From NCBI GenBank assembly GCA_963654355.1, contig CAVKBM010000002.1, positions 71,210 to 135,209 of the forward strand: a stretch of DNA of 64,000 nucleotides, read 5' to 3'. The translations under genes and the position numbers were made by a program. The notes below the pieces were generated by a model. The model saw only the letters and a list, made by a program, of their open reading frames with translations. It was not told the origin of the DNA and did no database searches. Position 1 is the stretch's first letter; each line of letters starts with the position of its first letter. Positions 54,201-61,343 of the stretch are shown here, piece by piece. This DNA comes from UBA1181 sp963654355 (lineage in GTDB: Bacteria > Bacteroidota > Bacteroidia > Bacteroidales > Paludibacteraceae).

Positions 54201-55897
54201 TGAGTAGGACAAAGAGTCTTGCCAACGCTCAAAAAAAGAAAGATAAGGACAAAGATAATGCTAAAGAAGACCAAAAGAACAAGACCTACGAACGTAAGCG
54301 TCTTCGTTTGAAAGCCAATAACAAAACTCGTATCAACCACCGTCTCAACTCTTTGAAATTAGATGTTTCGTTAGTCGACACTTCGGGGACAAGCGTACCC
54401 TTCAAGTGGAAAACTATCGATCAAAATTCAATCAACATCTCCACAAAGAAAGACATGAACAACCTCACGCTCACTATCAAAAACACACAACGTGAGGACA
54501 ACGCCTTCGATAAGATTCGTGATTACAGCGTACGTTTCTTGATGCTAATTCGCAACATCAACATCAGTTACCGACACACAGACGCCCTCGAAGTCAACGG
54601 CTACAACCCAACCAGCGGTTTTCTCGGCCAAGACCACAACAACCCTGGATATGACTTCACTTTCGGTTTCTACAACGTAGACAAATTCCTGACACGCATC
54701 TATAGTGAAGACTCCCTTTTGGTGATGAACGAAAACATCACCAACCCAATTGTCCACACCACAACGCAAACCCTCACCGTGAAGTCGCTCGTCGAGCCGA
54801 TTCCAGGCCTTAAGATTGACCTCAACGCATCGTGGTACAAGAACAAGTCAGACGAAATCTATTACATGTACGGATTCCAAGACGGATGGAACTCTGAACA
54901 GCTGGCAGGTAGTTTCTCACGCACCTGCTTGCCTATCCGCACCGCATTCCGCAAGAACAATGCGAACTCTAAGACTTTCCAAAAATTTTTGGAGAACAGA
55001 GCTGTCATACAACGCCGTATCTATAACGAAGTAGGCTACAACAATGCCAACGGACTGCCAAACCATGTCAGCAAGAGTTCTGGCGACGTGCTGATTCCTG
55101 CTTTCTATGCAGCCTATATGGGTAAGGATATTGAATCCACCGAACTCAACTATATCCCGAAAGGCGACTTCAAGAGTATCGTCACCTCCCTCATTCCAAA
55201 TTGGAAAGTAACATGTGACGCATTGATGAAAATCACCGCTTTCCGAAAAACATTCAAATCCTTCAATTTGAACCATGCCTACAAGAGTACCTACAACATC
55301 GGCAACTACGAGTCTATCACCGATTGGACCAGCATATATGGCATTGACAACTATGGTATCTCGGGAACAAACGAAGATTACAACAACATCTCGTCTCGCT
55401 ACGATGTTAGCTCCGTCAGCATCACAGAAAACTTCTCTCCTCTATTCGGAGTAGACGCAAGTTTGAAGAACAGCCTCTCCATGAAGTTTGAGGTCAAGAA
55501 ATCAAGAACCGTTCAGTTGGATATTCCAGGAAACCAAATCCTCGAATCCAGCAGTATGGAATATGTCTTCGGTTCTGGCTACCGATTCGACGATATCGGT
55601 ATGATCATCAAAGTCGGGAAAAGCCAGAAGAAAGTTAAAAACGACCTGAACCTCCGTGCAGACGTCGGCTTCAAAAACACAGATGCCTACATCCGTGTCA
55701 TCGACGACGAATACTCTCAGTTGAGCAGCGGTCTGAAATCGCTCACCCTCAAATTCTCAGCAGATTATGTGCTGAGCGAGCGACTCAACATCAAACTCTA
55801 CTACGACTGCAAGTCAAGCACTCCTAAGGTTTCTGATGGCTACCCTACCGTCTCTCATGATTTCGGCATCGCCCTCAAAATCAACTTAACACACTAA
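48299..55897 (+). CDS. sprA: T9SS outer-membrane translocon SprA/Sov
   Basis: 2532-residue outer-membrane protein, the giant 36-strand barrel pore of type IX secretion. It starts at a TTG: no ATG is available upstream before an in-frame TGA at 48263, and the TTG gives a good signal peptide (AKKILYIAFVCILLSGLVALS, cleavage likely after SYA). SprA N-terminal-like segments with repeated patterns (QGSVDLDFGFNI, NLNYNTEATFDADQS, LQFGKLKIQGIISQQQ) appear in the first 350 residues, and the later part is beta-strand-rich with YIDDFEGTKSNINIKNP, a SprA hallmark. The protein ends in a barrel strand, FGIALKINLTH. Length equals known SprA/Sov. It shows the organism can secrete CTD proteins; none are seen in this window. 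Confidence 0.95.
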   Translation: MAKKILYIAFVCILLSGLVALSSYAQQSKSSLNPRARTTSTSQRNGQHANSQANRQKEKEKPKESRLDTMKGIKFPVKESELVTYDDLQQNAAIDLRDPSNVKSDVEYDPNTGYYIYHTRVGDMDVATPFVLNENEYQRYSLQQSMNRYWAEKAKTNTDGGNKFTLSDIQIGLGEKGENIFGPGGVKLKTQGSVDLDFGFNITKRENPTISERNRTNTIFDFDTKIQLSANGSVGTKINFNLNYNTEATFDADQSLVNLGYKGDEDDIIQRIEAGNVSLPLSSSLITGSTDLFGFRTDLQFGKLKIQGIISQQQSERKTITSNGAQTTEFELLPTDYEENKHFFLSTYFYDHYDEWAKNAPNPQSGIVINKVEIWVTNTSTSSANYTTRNLIAVTELGETYDLDGKSENIPSNNNGSCYKTLNGIADLRDIQTASYALENLTIDGKTLEATKDYEVLNSARLLTSSEYTLNSELGYVSLKSTSQSDRIVAVAFQYTKGGKTYTVGELTTTSTDTSKVSSQNLIVKLLKSSLPSPQNKKLWNLTMRNVYSLGAYNIQSDNFEVQIKYHYQSDSLTSYLTYIPALSNKNLLRVLNLDRLNKRSNAMPDGYFDYIPGYTVIPSTGRIIFLSTRPFDTGIKNGYGKVAGVDNYTFPELYDSTLTVAEQYTEKNKYLITGKYSSSSGSEIRLGVTNIARGSVRVTAGGRTLVEGTGYTVDYNMGIVKILDETALASNSPVSVSVESESFFNTQRKSLLGVNAEYDFSEKFSLGATILHLNEKPLTTKVTNGNEPMSNTIWGMNGTFKSDWQWLTNAIDKLPLINATAPSSIAFSGEFAQLIPGHNKAINQDDNKQGVSYIDDFEGTKSNINIKNPTSWALSSTPKITSGPLYNKHFIRENDSYWSSYLSGADLSNIGYGLNRAHLAWYYIDNIFTSSTSSTPKHIKSDKDQQSNHYIRLVNEQEIYQDKDQVYGESTTLQTLHLHYYPKERGPYNLDVSGMGEDGYLENPGDRWAGITRKLDNTNFESANIEYIEMWLMDPFVYDNMNTTSGQLVFNLGSISEDILKDGRKAFENGLPTSQNMAQVDTTIWGRVPRLTAVTSSFDNAYLAQQDLGLDGLSNDDEFSFIASYGRYYNAINQKVNSTAKMRWGQETFSPLTDPAGDNFHYFRGSDFDDREANVFDRYKFYNGVEGNSTSSGDSYTSTATTSPDGEDLNGDNTLNETEQYYEYIINIDKDMFENKANWEDNYITNMVTANVELKNGNKEDIKWYQLRIPVHTSKKRAEGNINDFRSIRFIRMYMTGFEEEEHLRFGELQLVRTDWRVYEKNERLVESSIASKLQGTGSISISSVCIENDSRKTPVNYQLPPGIDRTIDPSQTQVTQENEQSMVLKIDSLEPNDARAVYKTTSLDTRQYKRFKMFVHAEQLIDGEDIPDNRLYAFVRFGSDFTENYYEYRIPLKITPEGATNQYTVWPTANNFDFAFEQLTNLKLERDKKKLNGQVKYNERYTKMDGNNTMAVVGSPSFGDITSMMIGIANEDDESHSAEIWVNEMRMSGFEEDGGWAATANLGIVFSDLGSFNLGGTVETTGFGSIEDNVTDRNQEDNYEYNLSVAVQLGKLFPDKAKVNLPFTYTRTHQMSSPKYDPMNTDVELSRTLDNYDDDHIKDSIKAMSRTDKVYQSFALSNVRVGITSPKTAMPYDPANFSFSLGYNETKETNPEIEYEKIKNYKGTFNYVYSINPKPVEPFKKAKWLKSKNLKLIKDFNFYYVPKNIAFSTSMTRYYEETQNRNYNCPIVKDTTFQYMTWDKNWQWDRTSNIKWDLTRSLKLSFSSAMNSEITEIISTTDDNGNTRLVNTPLNKEYLKEIGYYDWYDRWKDTVWSSIKNFGEPVSYQQKFSASYAIPINKLPQLDWITSNAQYSANYQWDKGTVLTMGADPTTGNLLDNQRNWNGDIRFNFETFYNKFPALKSINQKLSRTKSLANAQKKKDKDKDNAKEDQKNKTYERKRLRLKANNKTRINHRLNSLKLDVSLVDTSGTSVPFKWKTIDQNSINISTKKDMNNLTLTIKNTQREDNAFDKIRDYSVRFLMLIRNINISYRHTDALEVNGYNPTSGFLGQDHNNPGYDFTFGFYNVDKFLTRIYSEDSLLVMNENITNPIVHTTTQTLTVKSLVEPIPGLKIDLNASWYKNKSDEIYYMYGFQDGWNSEQLAGSFSRTCLPIRTAFRKNNANSKTFQKFLENRAVIQRRIYNEVGYNNANGLPNHVSKSSGDVLIPAFYAAYMGKDIESTELNYIPKGDFKSIVTSLIPNWKVTCDALMKITAFRKTFKSFNLNHAYKSTYNIGNYESITDWTSIYGIDNYGISGTNEDYNNISSRYDVSSVSITENFSPLFGVDASLKNSLSMKFEVKKSRTVQLDIPGNQILESSSMEYVFGSGYRFDDIGMIIKVGKSQKKVKNDLNLRADVGFKNTDAYIRVIDDEYSQLSSGLKSLTLKFSADYVLSERLNIKLYYDCKSSTPKVSDGYPTVSHDFGIALKINLTH

Positions 55898-55903
55898 AAA
55901 TAC

Positions 55904-55944
55904 ATAGTACAACGCTGATGAACCATCACGTTGTACTATTTTTC
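55904..55944 (+). terminator. Intrinsic terminator after sprA
   Basis: ATAGTACAACG pairs perfectly with CGTTGTACTAT around a 14-base loop, followed by TTTTTC. Confidence 0.8.
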
Positions 55945-55988
55945 AGTCATATCGTTCACTATGTTTAAACACTAATTTTATTATCTAA

Positions 55989-57398
55989 ATGCTTTTTTCA
56001 TCACTGACATTTATATTCGTTTTCTTGCCAATAGTCTGTTTCCTATATTGGATTGTAAGACCTAATTTACGCAACATCGTTCTTCTTCTCGCCAGCATCC
56101 TCTTCTACGCTTGGGGCGAACCCAAATATGTACTCGTGATGCTTGCTACCATCATCATCAACTACCTCGGCGCATTAGGAATAGATAGGCTCAAAGGCAA
56201 CAAACGAATGGGGGGGGTATTGATATTTATTACAATTGCTTGTAATCTTGCCATCCTCGGATACTTCAAATATTTCAACTTTCTCTTAGAAAATATCAAT
56301 GCGCTATTCAAATCAAACATTGATTTCGTGCATGTCATCATGCCTATCGGAATATCCTTCTACACCTTCCAAGCCATATCATACCTGATTGATGTTTACC
56401 GAGGTGATGTCAAAGCGCAGCCCAACATTTTAAAGTTAGCACTTTTCATTACACTCTTTCCTCAGTTGGTGGCGGGACCAATCGTCAAATACCACGATGT
56501 GGCAGAGCAGATAGACAACAGAACACCCGATTGGAATTGTATCGCAATGGGTGTGAAACGCTTCATCATCGGGCTATCAAAAAAAGTTTTGATTGCCAAC
56601 ACAATGGGAGGAGTTGCCACGCAAATTTTAGACAACACGCAACCCTATCAATACAGCACCGCCATCGCATGGCTTGCCGCCATCGCCTACACCTTGCAGA
56701 TTTTCTTCGATTTCAGCGGATATTCAGACATGGCAATCGGTCTAGGGCAACTCTTTGGATTCAAATTCAAAGAAAATTTCAATTATCCCTACATCTCCAA
56801 ATCCATCACGGAGTTCTGGCGCAGATGGCACATTTCCCTCTCCACATGGTTTAAAGAGTACGTTTACATCCCATTAGGTGGTAACAGAAAGGGAAGCAAC
56901 CGCACCCTCGTCAATATTGGCATTGTCTTCCTACTAACGGGAATCTGGCATGGAGCAAGCTGGAATTTCATTCTCTGGGGCCTGTGGCATGGTCTGTTCA
57001 ACATCATTGAAAAAGCCACTGGATTCCATAAAGACTCTGGAGTGAAGTGGAAAGAAGCGTTGAAACACGTCTACACACTCGCCATCGTTGTCGTCGGTTG
57101 GGTCTTCTTCCGTCCAAACACATTCGCCGAAGGACTTATCCACTTTAAGCAAATGTTCGCCTTAAAACCAACCACACCTATCTACCCCATCCACTATTTT
57201 ATGAGTAATTGGAATTGGTTCATTCTCCTCATCGGTATCTTGTTAAGCATGCCAATCATCGGAGATAAACTCTACACTAACAAGAGCAATCAATGGGCGC
57301 AACTGGGTGTCAACACAGTTCTTGTCGTACTATTCATCCTTTGCATTGCGTCGCTCTCCGCTAACACATACAACCCATTCATTTACTTCAGATTCTAA
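55989..57398 (+). CDS. MBOAT family O-acyltransferase (AlgI/DltB-like)
   Basis: 469-residue polytopic enzyme that moves an acyl (often acetyl) group across the membrane onto a glycan. About eleven helices; the conserved region ITEFWRRWHISLSTWFKEYV and PLGGNRKG are AlgI-like, and the catalytic His321 lies in GIWHGASWNFILWGLWHG. Normal length for AlgI. The next gene encodes an AlgX/AlgJ-like partner, 16 bases downstream, so the two form the usual acetylation pair. Target glycan unknown; LPS, capsule or exopolysaccharide are all possible. Confidence 0.92.
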   Translation: MLFSSLTFIFVFLPIVCFLYWIVRPNLRNIVLLLASILFYAWGEPKYVLVMLATIIINYLGALGIDRLKGNKRMGGVLIFITIACNLAILGYFKYFNFLLENINALFKSNIDFVHVIMPIGISFYTFQAISYLIDVYRGDVKAQPNILKLALFITLFPQLVAGPIVKYHDVAEQIDNRTPDWNCIAMGVKRFIIGLSKKVLIANTMGGVATQILDNTQPYQYSTAIAWLAAIAYTLQIFFDFSGYSDMAIGLGQLFGFKFKENFNYPYISKSITEFWRRWHISLSTWFKEYVYIPLGGNRKGSNRTLVNIGIVFLLTGIWHGASWNFILWGLWHGLFNIIEKATGFHKDSGVKWKEALKHVYTLAIVVVGWVFFRPNTFAEGLIHFKQMFALKPTTPIYPIHYFMSNWNWFILLIGILLSMPIIGDKLYTNKSNQWAQLGVNTVLVVLFILCIASLSANTYNPFIYFRF

Positions 57399-57414
57399 AA
57401 TTTTGAAAGACTAT

Positions 57415-59157
57415 ATGGAAACGAATATAAAATCCAAAACATTGAAACACGTCATCCTCGCAACCATTGTTCTCGTAGAGACGGTCCTGTCAGGATTTAT
57501 CGCAAATAAAGTCCAACATACATTCGCTGAAACAGAGACTGTCCCCTTCACATTTTCCTTCCAGACGAAAGTACAAAGACCTATGACATTCAGTCTTTTC
57601 TACGCAACAGACGACAACGAATTTTACTGCGAAGAGAAAAAGATAGACAGTGAAGTCATAGAACCCTCCGACACGCCACGGACTATAACTTTCAACATCC
57701 AAACAGACTCTATCGCACATGTAAGATTAGACTTTTACGAAAACCCAGGGAAAGTCTGGATTTCCGATATTCAAACGAATATTGGGGAAACACTATCGCT
57801 TTCCCAAACCCTCCCTTCGTTCGACATAGACTCAATCTACGATGAGGGCAACGGGCACTGCGTTCTTTCAACCAAACCAGATCCCTACATCTATTCTATC
57901 AATGTTCACTCCAGCGCACCTATCCACAAAATTCTCTCTTCGTATCTCTATGTAATCTCTTTTATTGCCTCTCTGATCATTCTATTGCTTATCACGATTC
58001 TCTTCCGAAAAATCGCTAAAAGCAGTAACTACGCAGATGCAGCACTTCTCGTTTTCTTCTTTGTTTTCATCTCCATTCCCGCCCTTCTGACGGACAATGA
58101 TGAGATCTCTACCACAGAAAACCGCACATTGGCAAAGAAACCTGAAGTCAAAAAGATTGGAGAAATCAACACATATGGACGCGACTACGAAAGCTGGCTC
58201 AGCGACCACTTTGGCGGTCGTCAATACTTCATCGGACTCAACAACAAAAAGAACAACCTGTTTGAAATCTCAGAGGAAAAACATTTCCCGAACGCATTTT
58301 ATAGCAGAGACAACTGGATGTTCCTGAAAAACGACGATAGTTTCCTCAACCTCACGCTGTTCACCGACGAGGAACTGCAAAGAATCACAGACTATCTGAA
58401 CCAGTGTCAACAATGGTGCGACGAACACAACGTCAAACTCTTTTTCTGTTTAGGTCCAGACAAAGACAAAATCTACGGGGAATACTACACCAACCATCTC
58501 CTCAAATTCCGCCCAGACAAAGAAAGTAGGACGCAACAACTCTTCAAATACCTAAAAGAGCATAGTAAAATCAAAATTTGTGATCCAACTCAAAGATTGA
58601 TAGAAACCAAAGCCCATAGCGACACTTTGCTATACTGGAAAAATGACACACATTGGAATTTCTACGGTTCCTATATTGCCTACCAAGAACTTATGAAGAC
58701 AATGGCAGAAGATATTAACATTCCAAACATATACAAACCCACCGCATGGATCCCAGACATTCACTGTCCAGGCGACCTGAACGCATCCTGTCCAACCATT
58801 CCATTAGATTCAACCACAAAATACGTAAAACCAGATTTTGAGATAATCTCAGAGACGTTTTTTGCCCCTCCTTATTTTGACAATATGGAACCAAGTTCAG
58901 ACTATGTCCACTCCACCAATCCCAACGGCTGCAAAGGAAGAGTCCTAACCTTAGGAGACTCCTTCTCCAGCCTATTACACGTCTACATGGAAAGGACTTT
59001 CGAAGATAGCCATAGAATACGTGTTCACAATGCCGACTTTGACCACAGACAATTCACATCAGTCATCCGTCAATATGTCTTAGACAACGACATTCAGTAT
59101 ATTGTCTATGAATCAACAGAACGGTTCGTACCGATAATGCTACAGCTTGACTTCTAA
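57415..59157 (+). CDS. AlgX/AlgJ-like (DHHW/SGNH) acetyltransferase partner of the MBOAT protein
   Basis: 580-residue membrane-anchored protein. Helices at about 11-30, 177-198 and 207-225 bracket a periplasmic beta domain (about 40-170). The C-terminal catalytic part has ENRTLAKKP, GRDYESWLSDHFGGR, NDTHWNFYG (the D-x-H-W motif) and LTLGDSFSSLL (the SGNH serine). This is how AlgJ/AlgX and DHHW proteins accept the acyl group from the MBOAT channel and put it on a sugar. The N-terminal extra domain with two later helices is larger than in AlgJ. ATG 57415 is preferred over an earlier frame opening inside the MBOAT gene. Confidence 0.85.
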   Translation: METNIKSKTLKHVILATIVLVETVLSGFIANKVQHTFAETETVPFTFSFQTKVQRPMTFSLFYATDDNEFYCEEKKIDSEVIEPSDTPRTITFNIQTDSIAHVRLDFYENPGKVWISDIQTNIGETLSLSQTLPSFDIDSIYDEGNGHCVLSTKPDPYIYSINVHSSAPIHKILSSYLYVISFIASLIILLLITILFRKIAKSSNYADAALLVFFFVFISIPALLTDNDEISTTENRTLAKKPEVKKIGEINTYGRDYESWLSDHFGGRQYFIGLNNKKNNLFEISEEKHFPNAFYSRDNWMFLKNDDSFLNLTLFTDEELQRITDYLNQCQQWCDEHNVKLFFCLGPDKDKIYGEYYTNHLLKFRPDKESRTQQLFKYLKEHSKIKICDPTQRLIETKAHSDTLLYWKNDTHWNFYGSYIAYQELMKTMAEDINIPNIYKPTAWIPDIHCPGDLNASCPTIPLDSTTKYVKPDFEIISETFFAPPYFDNMEPSSDYVHSTNPNGCKGRVLTLGDSFSSLLHVYMERTFEDSHRIRVHNADFDHRQFTSVIRQYVLDNDIQYIVYESTERFVPIMLQLDF

Positions 59158-59163
59158 GGGATA

Positions 59164-59193
59164 ACCCTCATACATAAAAAATGATATGAGGGT
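59164..59193 (+). terminator. Terminator-like hairpin after the AlgX-like gene
   Basis: ACCCTCATA pairs with TATGAGGGT around a 12-base loop; the T tract after it is weak (ATTTG). Confidence 0.5.
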
Positions 59194-59203
59194 ATTTGCC
59201 AAA

Positions 59204-59367
59204 TTCAGTTACAACCCTTCTGAATTTTGAACGTAGCTTGATCTTCATACGCCTTCAACGGCATTTTGGATGCTTTCACATTATAAACTATTGACAACTA
59301 CAACGGATCCTCCTTCTACGAGCCTTCCTACTTCATCGATCGCGCTTATTTCGAAGGTGGCTTCTAA
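59204..59367 (+). pseudogene. Possible gene relic with two in-frame stops
   Basis: Within the 432-base gap 59158-59589 the plus strand reads (after a TGA) SSYAFNGILDAFTL, stop, TIDNYNGSSFYEPSYF, IDRAYFEGGF and stop. The aromatic-rich, gapless wording is like the end of an exported or beta-rich protein that has lost its frame integrity. Family not recognised. Chance cannot be excluded. Confidence 0.25.
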
Positions 59368-59427
59368 CCCAACAGCCTATCAGAGCAAACCTCAAACTTG
59401 CTCTAAAATTCCTCTATAATTTTGCTG

Positions 59428-59495
59428 AAGTGCCAAAATGTGTAACTTTACACATAGGTATCAAAAATGTGTGAAACATCACATTTTCGGCACTT
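59428..59495. repeat. 68-base imperfect inverted repeat
   Basis: Left arm AAGTGCCAAAATGTG and right arm CACATTTTCGGCACTT are complementary with one bulge; inner arms TTTACACAT and ATGTGTGAAA also pair. No T run follows on either strand, so it is not a terminator. It looks like a small palindromic element of MITE type or a recognition hairpin. Confidence 0.6.
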
Positions 59496-59524
59496 GAAAG
59501 GGAAAAAGACCAACAGCCAACAAC

Positions 59525-59555
59525 AAAAGCGGAAGTCCCGAAGAACCTCCGCTTA
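59525..59555 (-). terminator. Terminator of the bamD-rpoZ unit
   Basis: Minus strand: AAGCGGAGGT pairs with ACTTCCGCTT (one mismatch) around TTCTTCGGG, followed by TTTGTTG. It lies 35-65 bases past the rpoZ stop. Confidence 0.65.
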
Positions 59556-59589
59556 CATCATATCGTAATTGCCTAATTAATCGTACCGA

Positions 59590-59922
59590 CTATAACTTGC
59601 CCTTTTCCTTAGATGGATTACGGTAGTAAATCTTATGCTCAAGATATTCCTGTGTCGCGATCAATGTCGGTTTTGGCAACTTCTCATAGTAACGAGAAAT
59701 CTCAATCTGCTCACGATTCTCGAACACCTCCTCCAAATTGTCATTGTACGAGGCGAACTCCTGAAGTTTCTTCTCCAACTCCTGCTTCATCTCTACTGAA
59801 ATCTGATTTGCACGACGTGCGATGATACATACCGTCTCATATACATTTCCTGTATCTGCACACATTGCATTCATGTCTCTCGTAATCGTACTGAGCGGAG
59901 CATTAATCTTTTTGTAATCCAT
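59590..59922 (-). CDS. rpoZ: RNA polymerase omega-like subunit (Bacteroidota RpoZ)
   Basis: 110-residue protein of the omega/RPB6 family as found in Bacteroidota. NVYETVCIIARRANQISVEMKQ-like region (27-47) is the conserved MARIT...VALAAEE counterpart. It helps beta-prime assembly. Always next to bamD in this phylum; the gap here is 32 bases. Confidence 0.88.
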   Translation of the reverse strand: MDYKKINAPLSTITRDMNAMCADTGNVYETVCIIARRANQISVEMKQELEKKLQEFASYNDNLEEVFENREQIEISRYYEKLPKPTLIATQEYLEHKIYYRNPSKEKGKL

Positions 59923-59954
59923 AATTAACTATATTTTCTCTTTTATCAAAGACC

Positions 59955-60803
59955 TTATTCGTATTTTTCTAAGAATTTCTGCGAACGTTTGAAGTATTTA
60001 TCTGCTTCTTTCCGATGTTCACTCGTCGGGAATTCCTTCACAAACGTGTAATACTCGTCAACCGTGTCTCTGTACCTATTCTCCTGCTTTGACTCCACAC
60101 TTTTCACCGCCTGCATATACTTCGACTCAAGTATCAGAAAACTTAATTCTTCCTTATATTTCGTATCTGGAAATTTCTTCAACGCATTGCCCGCTGTTAC
60201 CACAGCAGATAAATAGTTGTTCCCCATGTAGTCGCCCAAATCATAGTACAACTTGGCATTATTATACTCCTTCTCTGCTAATTTTTCCTGCATCTCCGTC
60301 AGCATCTTCACCACCTCGGGCAATTTATCACTCTTCGGATAGGTCTGAGAAAATAACAAAAACTCGTCTATCGCCTTTTGCGTACTATTCTGGTCTAACT
60401 TCACGTCAGGGGAATTCTTATAATAACACATTCCAATGTGAAAACGCGCATCCTCAGCATACTCTCCCGATGGATAGCCTTTGCAATATGCCGAGAAATA
60501 GCTCTTCGCCATCGTGTACTCCTTATTATTATAACGAGCCATCGCCAACGTGTAAAGTCCCTTCTCTCCTTTCGCAGTTCCTCTCATACCGGGAACTACC
60601 GATTCGAGCAAGGTGGCACTCTTGAAATAGTCTTCTTTCTCGTAGTACTCAAACGCCTTCTCGTATTTTAACTCCGCATCTTCGCTCTTCGTCAATTTTG
60701 TGAATTCTCCACACGACGATAGACACAAAAAAAAGGACGACAACAATGCCACCACCGTTGCTTCCTTGAGAAAGAAATAACCATATGCCTTTTCTCCGTT
60801 CAT
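59955..60803 (-). CDS. bamD: Outer membrane assembly lipoprotein BamD
   Basis: 282-residue BAM-complex lipoprotein that helps fold outer-membrane barrels such as SprA. Signal with lipobox LSSC and lipidated Cys31, then five TPR-like pairs: KYEKAFEYYEKEDYFKSAT, ALARYN-like TLAMARYNNKEYTMAKSYF, FHIGMCYYKNSPD, KLYYDLGDYMGNNYLSAV and so on. The ATG at 60803 is chosen because the promoter box at 60813-60820 lies inside the longer frame to 60842; that leaves a very short leader. rpoZ follows. Confidence 0.92.
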   Translation of the reverse strand: MNGEKAYGYFFLKEATVVALLSSFFLCLSSCGEFTKLTKSEDAELKYEKAFEYYEKEDYFKSATLLESVVPGMRGTAKGEKGLYTLAMARYNNKEYTMAKSYFSAYCKGYPSGEYAEDARFHIGMCYYKNSPDVKLDQNSTQKAIDEFLLFSQTYPKSDKLPEVVKMLTEMQEKLAEKEYNNAKLYYDLGDYMGNNYLSAVVTAGNALKKFPDTKYKEELSFLILESKYMQAVKSVESKQENRYRDTVDEYYTFVKEFPTSEHRKEADKYFKRSQKFLEKYE

Positions 60804-60812
60804 ATTGACTCG

Positions 60813-60820
60813 CAAATTTA
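60813..60820 (-). promoter_or_regulatory. -7 box for bamD-rpoZ
   Basis: Minus-strand TAAATTTG, perfect TAnnTTTG match, 9 bases upstream of the ATG at 60803, predicting an almost leaderless mRNA. If the real promoter is further up the start could differ. Confidence 0.4.
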
Positions 60821-60845
60821 TAAGTTTCTTGTTAAAAAGCAAACG

Positions 60846-60853
60846 TATTTTTG
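60846..60853 (+). promoter_or_regulatory. Orphan -7 box pointing into the DUF1703 gene
   Basis: TATTTTTG, perfect TAnnTTTG match, followed 21 bases later by ATG (60875) that opens a 56-codon frame antisense to the DUF1703 gene. No real gene follows on this strand, so it may be the leftover start of a displaced gene. Confidence 0.4.
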
Positions 60854-60901
60854 CAATAAATATTTGGCGCAGATATGAAAGAAAACAAACGGAACACTCC
60901 G

Positions 60902-61204
60902 CCTAATTTTATCAACACACAACTCCTAATTCCTCATTCACCAAACACTCCCCAATCGTCCCCGTCTCCGAGGAGAAACTGCATCCGATTTTGTAAAGCT
61001 TGCGACTGTCTGAAGCGTACTCCCGAGCATACCCTTTCTCATTGATTTGCAGCAATGCTTCCTCTGCTGTGCCATCCAACTTGAATTCAAAGATGTAGAT
61101 GAATTTATCCGTTTCAATGACACAGTCTACACGTCCTTGAGACTGTTGCTTCTCAACGTAAACAAGATAGGTTGAAATCAGTCGGAGAATGAGATAGAAT
61201 GTAT
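60902..61204. repeat. Direct repeat copy 1 (pairs with 63690-64000)
   Basis: This stretch and 63690-64000 share the DUF1703 tail and about 30 bases of downstream flank (CAACACACA then TCCTAATTCCTCATT). Same orientation, roughly 2.8 kb apart, with the FISUMP gene between. Confidence 0.8.
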
Positions 61205-61343
61205 ATTGGAAGTAACGATTCGTTTCCTTCTTGAGGTGCGTGCTGTACGGAATTGAAGATAAAAAACCTGTTATCAATGTTTTAAACAGTTCTATATCAC
61301 CGTTTTTCAATGACTTCACCATTTCCGCTATAGGGGTCTTCAT
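60912..61343 (-). CDS. DUF1703 PD-(D/E)XK C-terminal part of a split AAA-ATPase-like protein
   Basis: 143 codons forming the C-terminal third of the protein encoded upstream. It carries the PD-(D/E)XK nuclease-like core: GRVDCVIET then FIYIFEFKLDG, with the D and the E-x-K in place, and the terminal KGYAREYASDSRKL and IGCSFSSETGTIG. Its ATG overlaps the stop of the upstream part as ATGA. Adding one T to the T4 tract at 61358-61361 would join both parts into one frame (DYF then SVNTPMKTPIAEMV), so this is likely one broken gene. It ends eight codons later than the copy at 63729. Confidence 0.75.
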   Translation of the reverse strand: MKTPIAEMVKSLKNGDIELFKTLITGFLSSIPYSTHLKKETNRYFQYTFYLILRLISTYLVYVEKQQSQGRVDCVIETDKFIYIFEFKLDGTAEEALLQINEKGYAREYASDSRKLYKIGCSFSSETGTIGECLVNEELGVVC

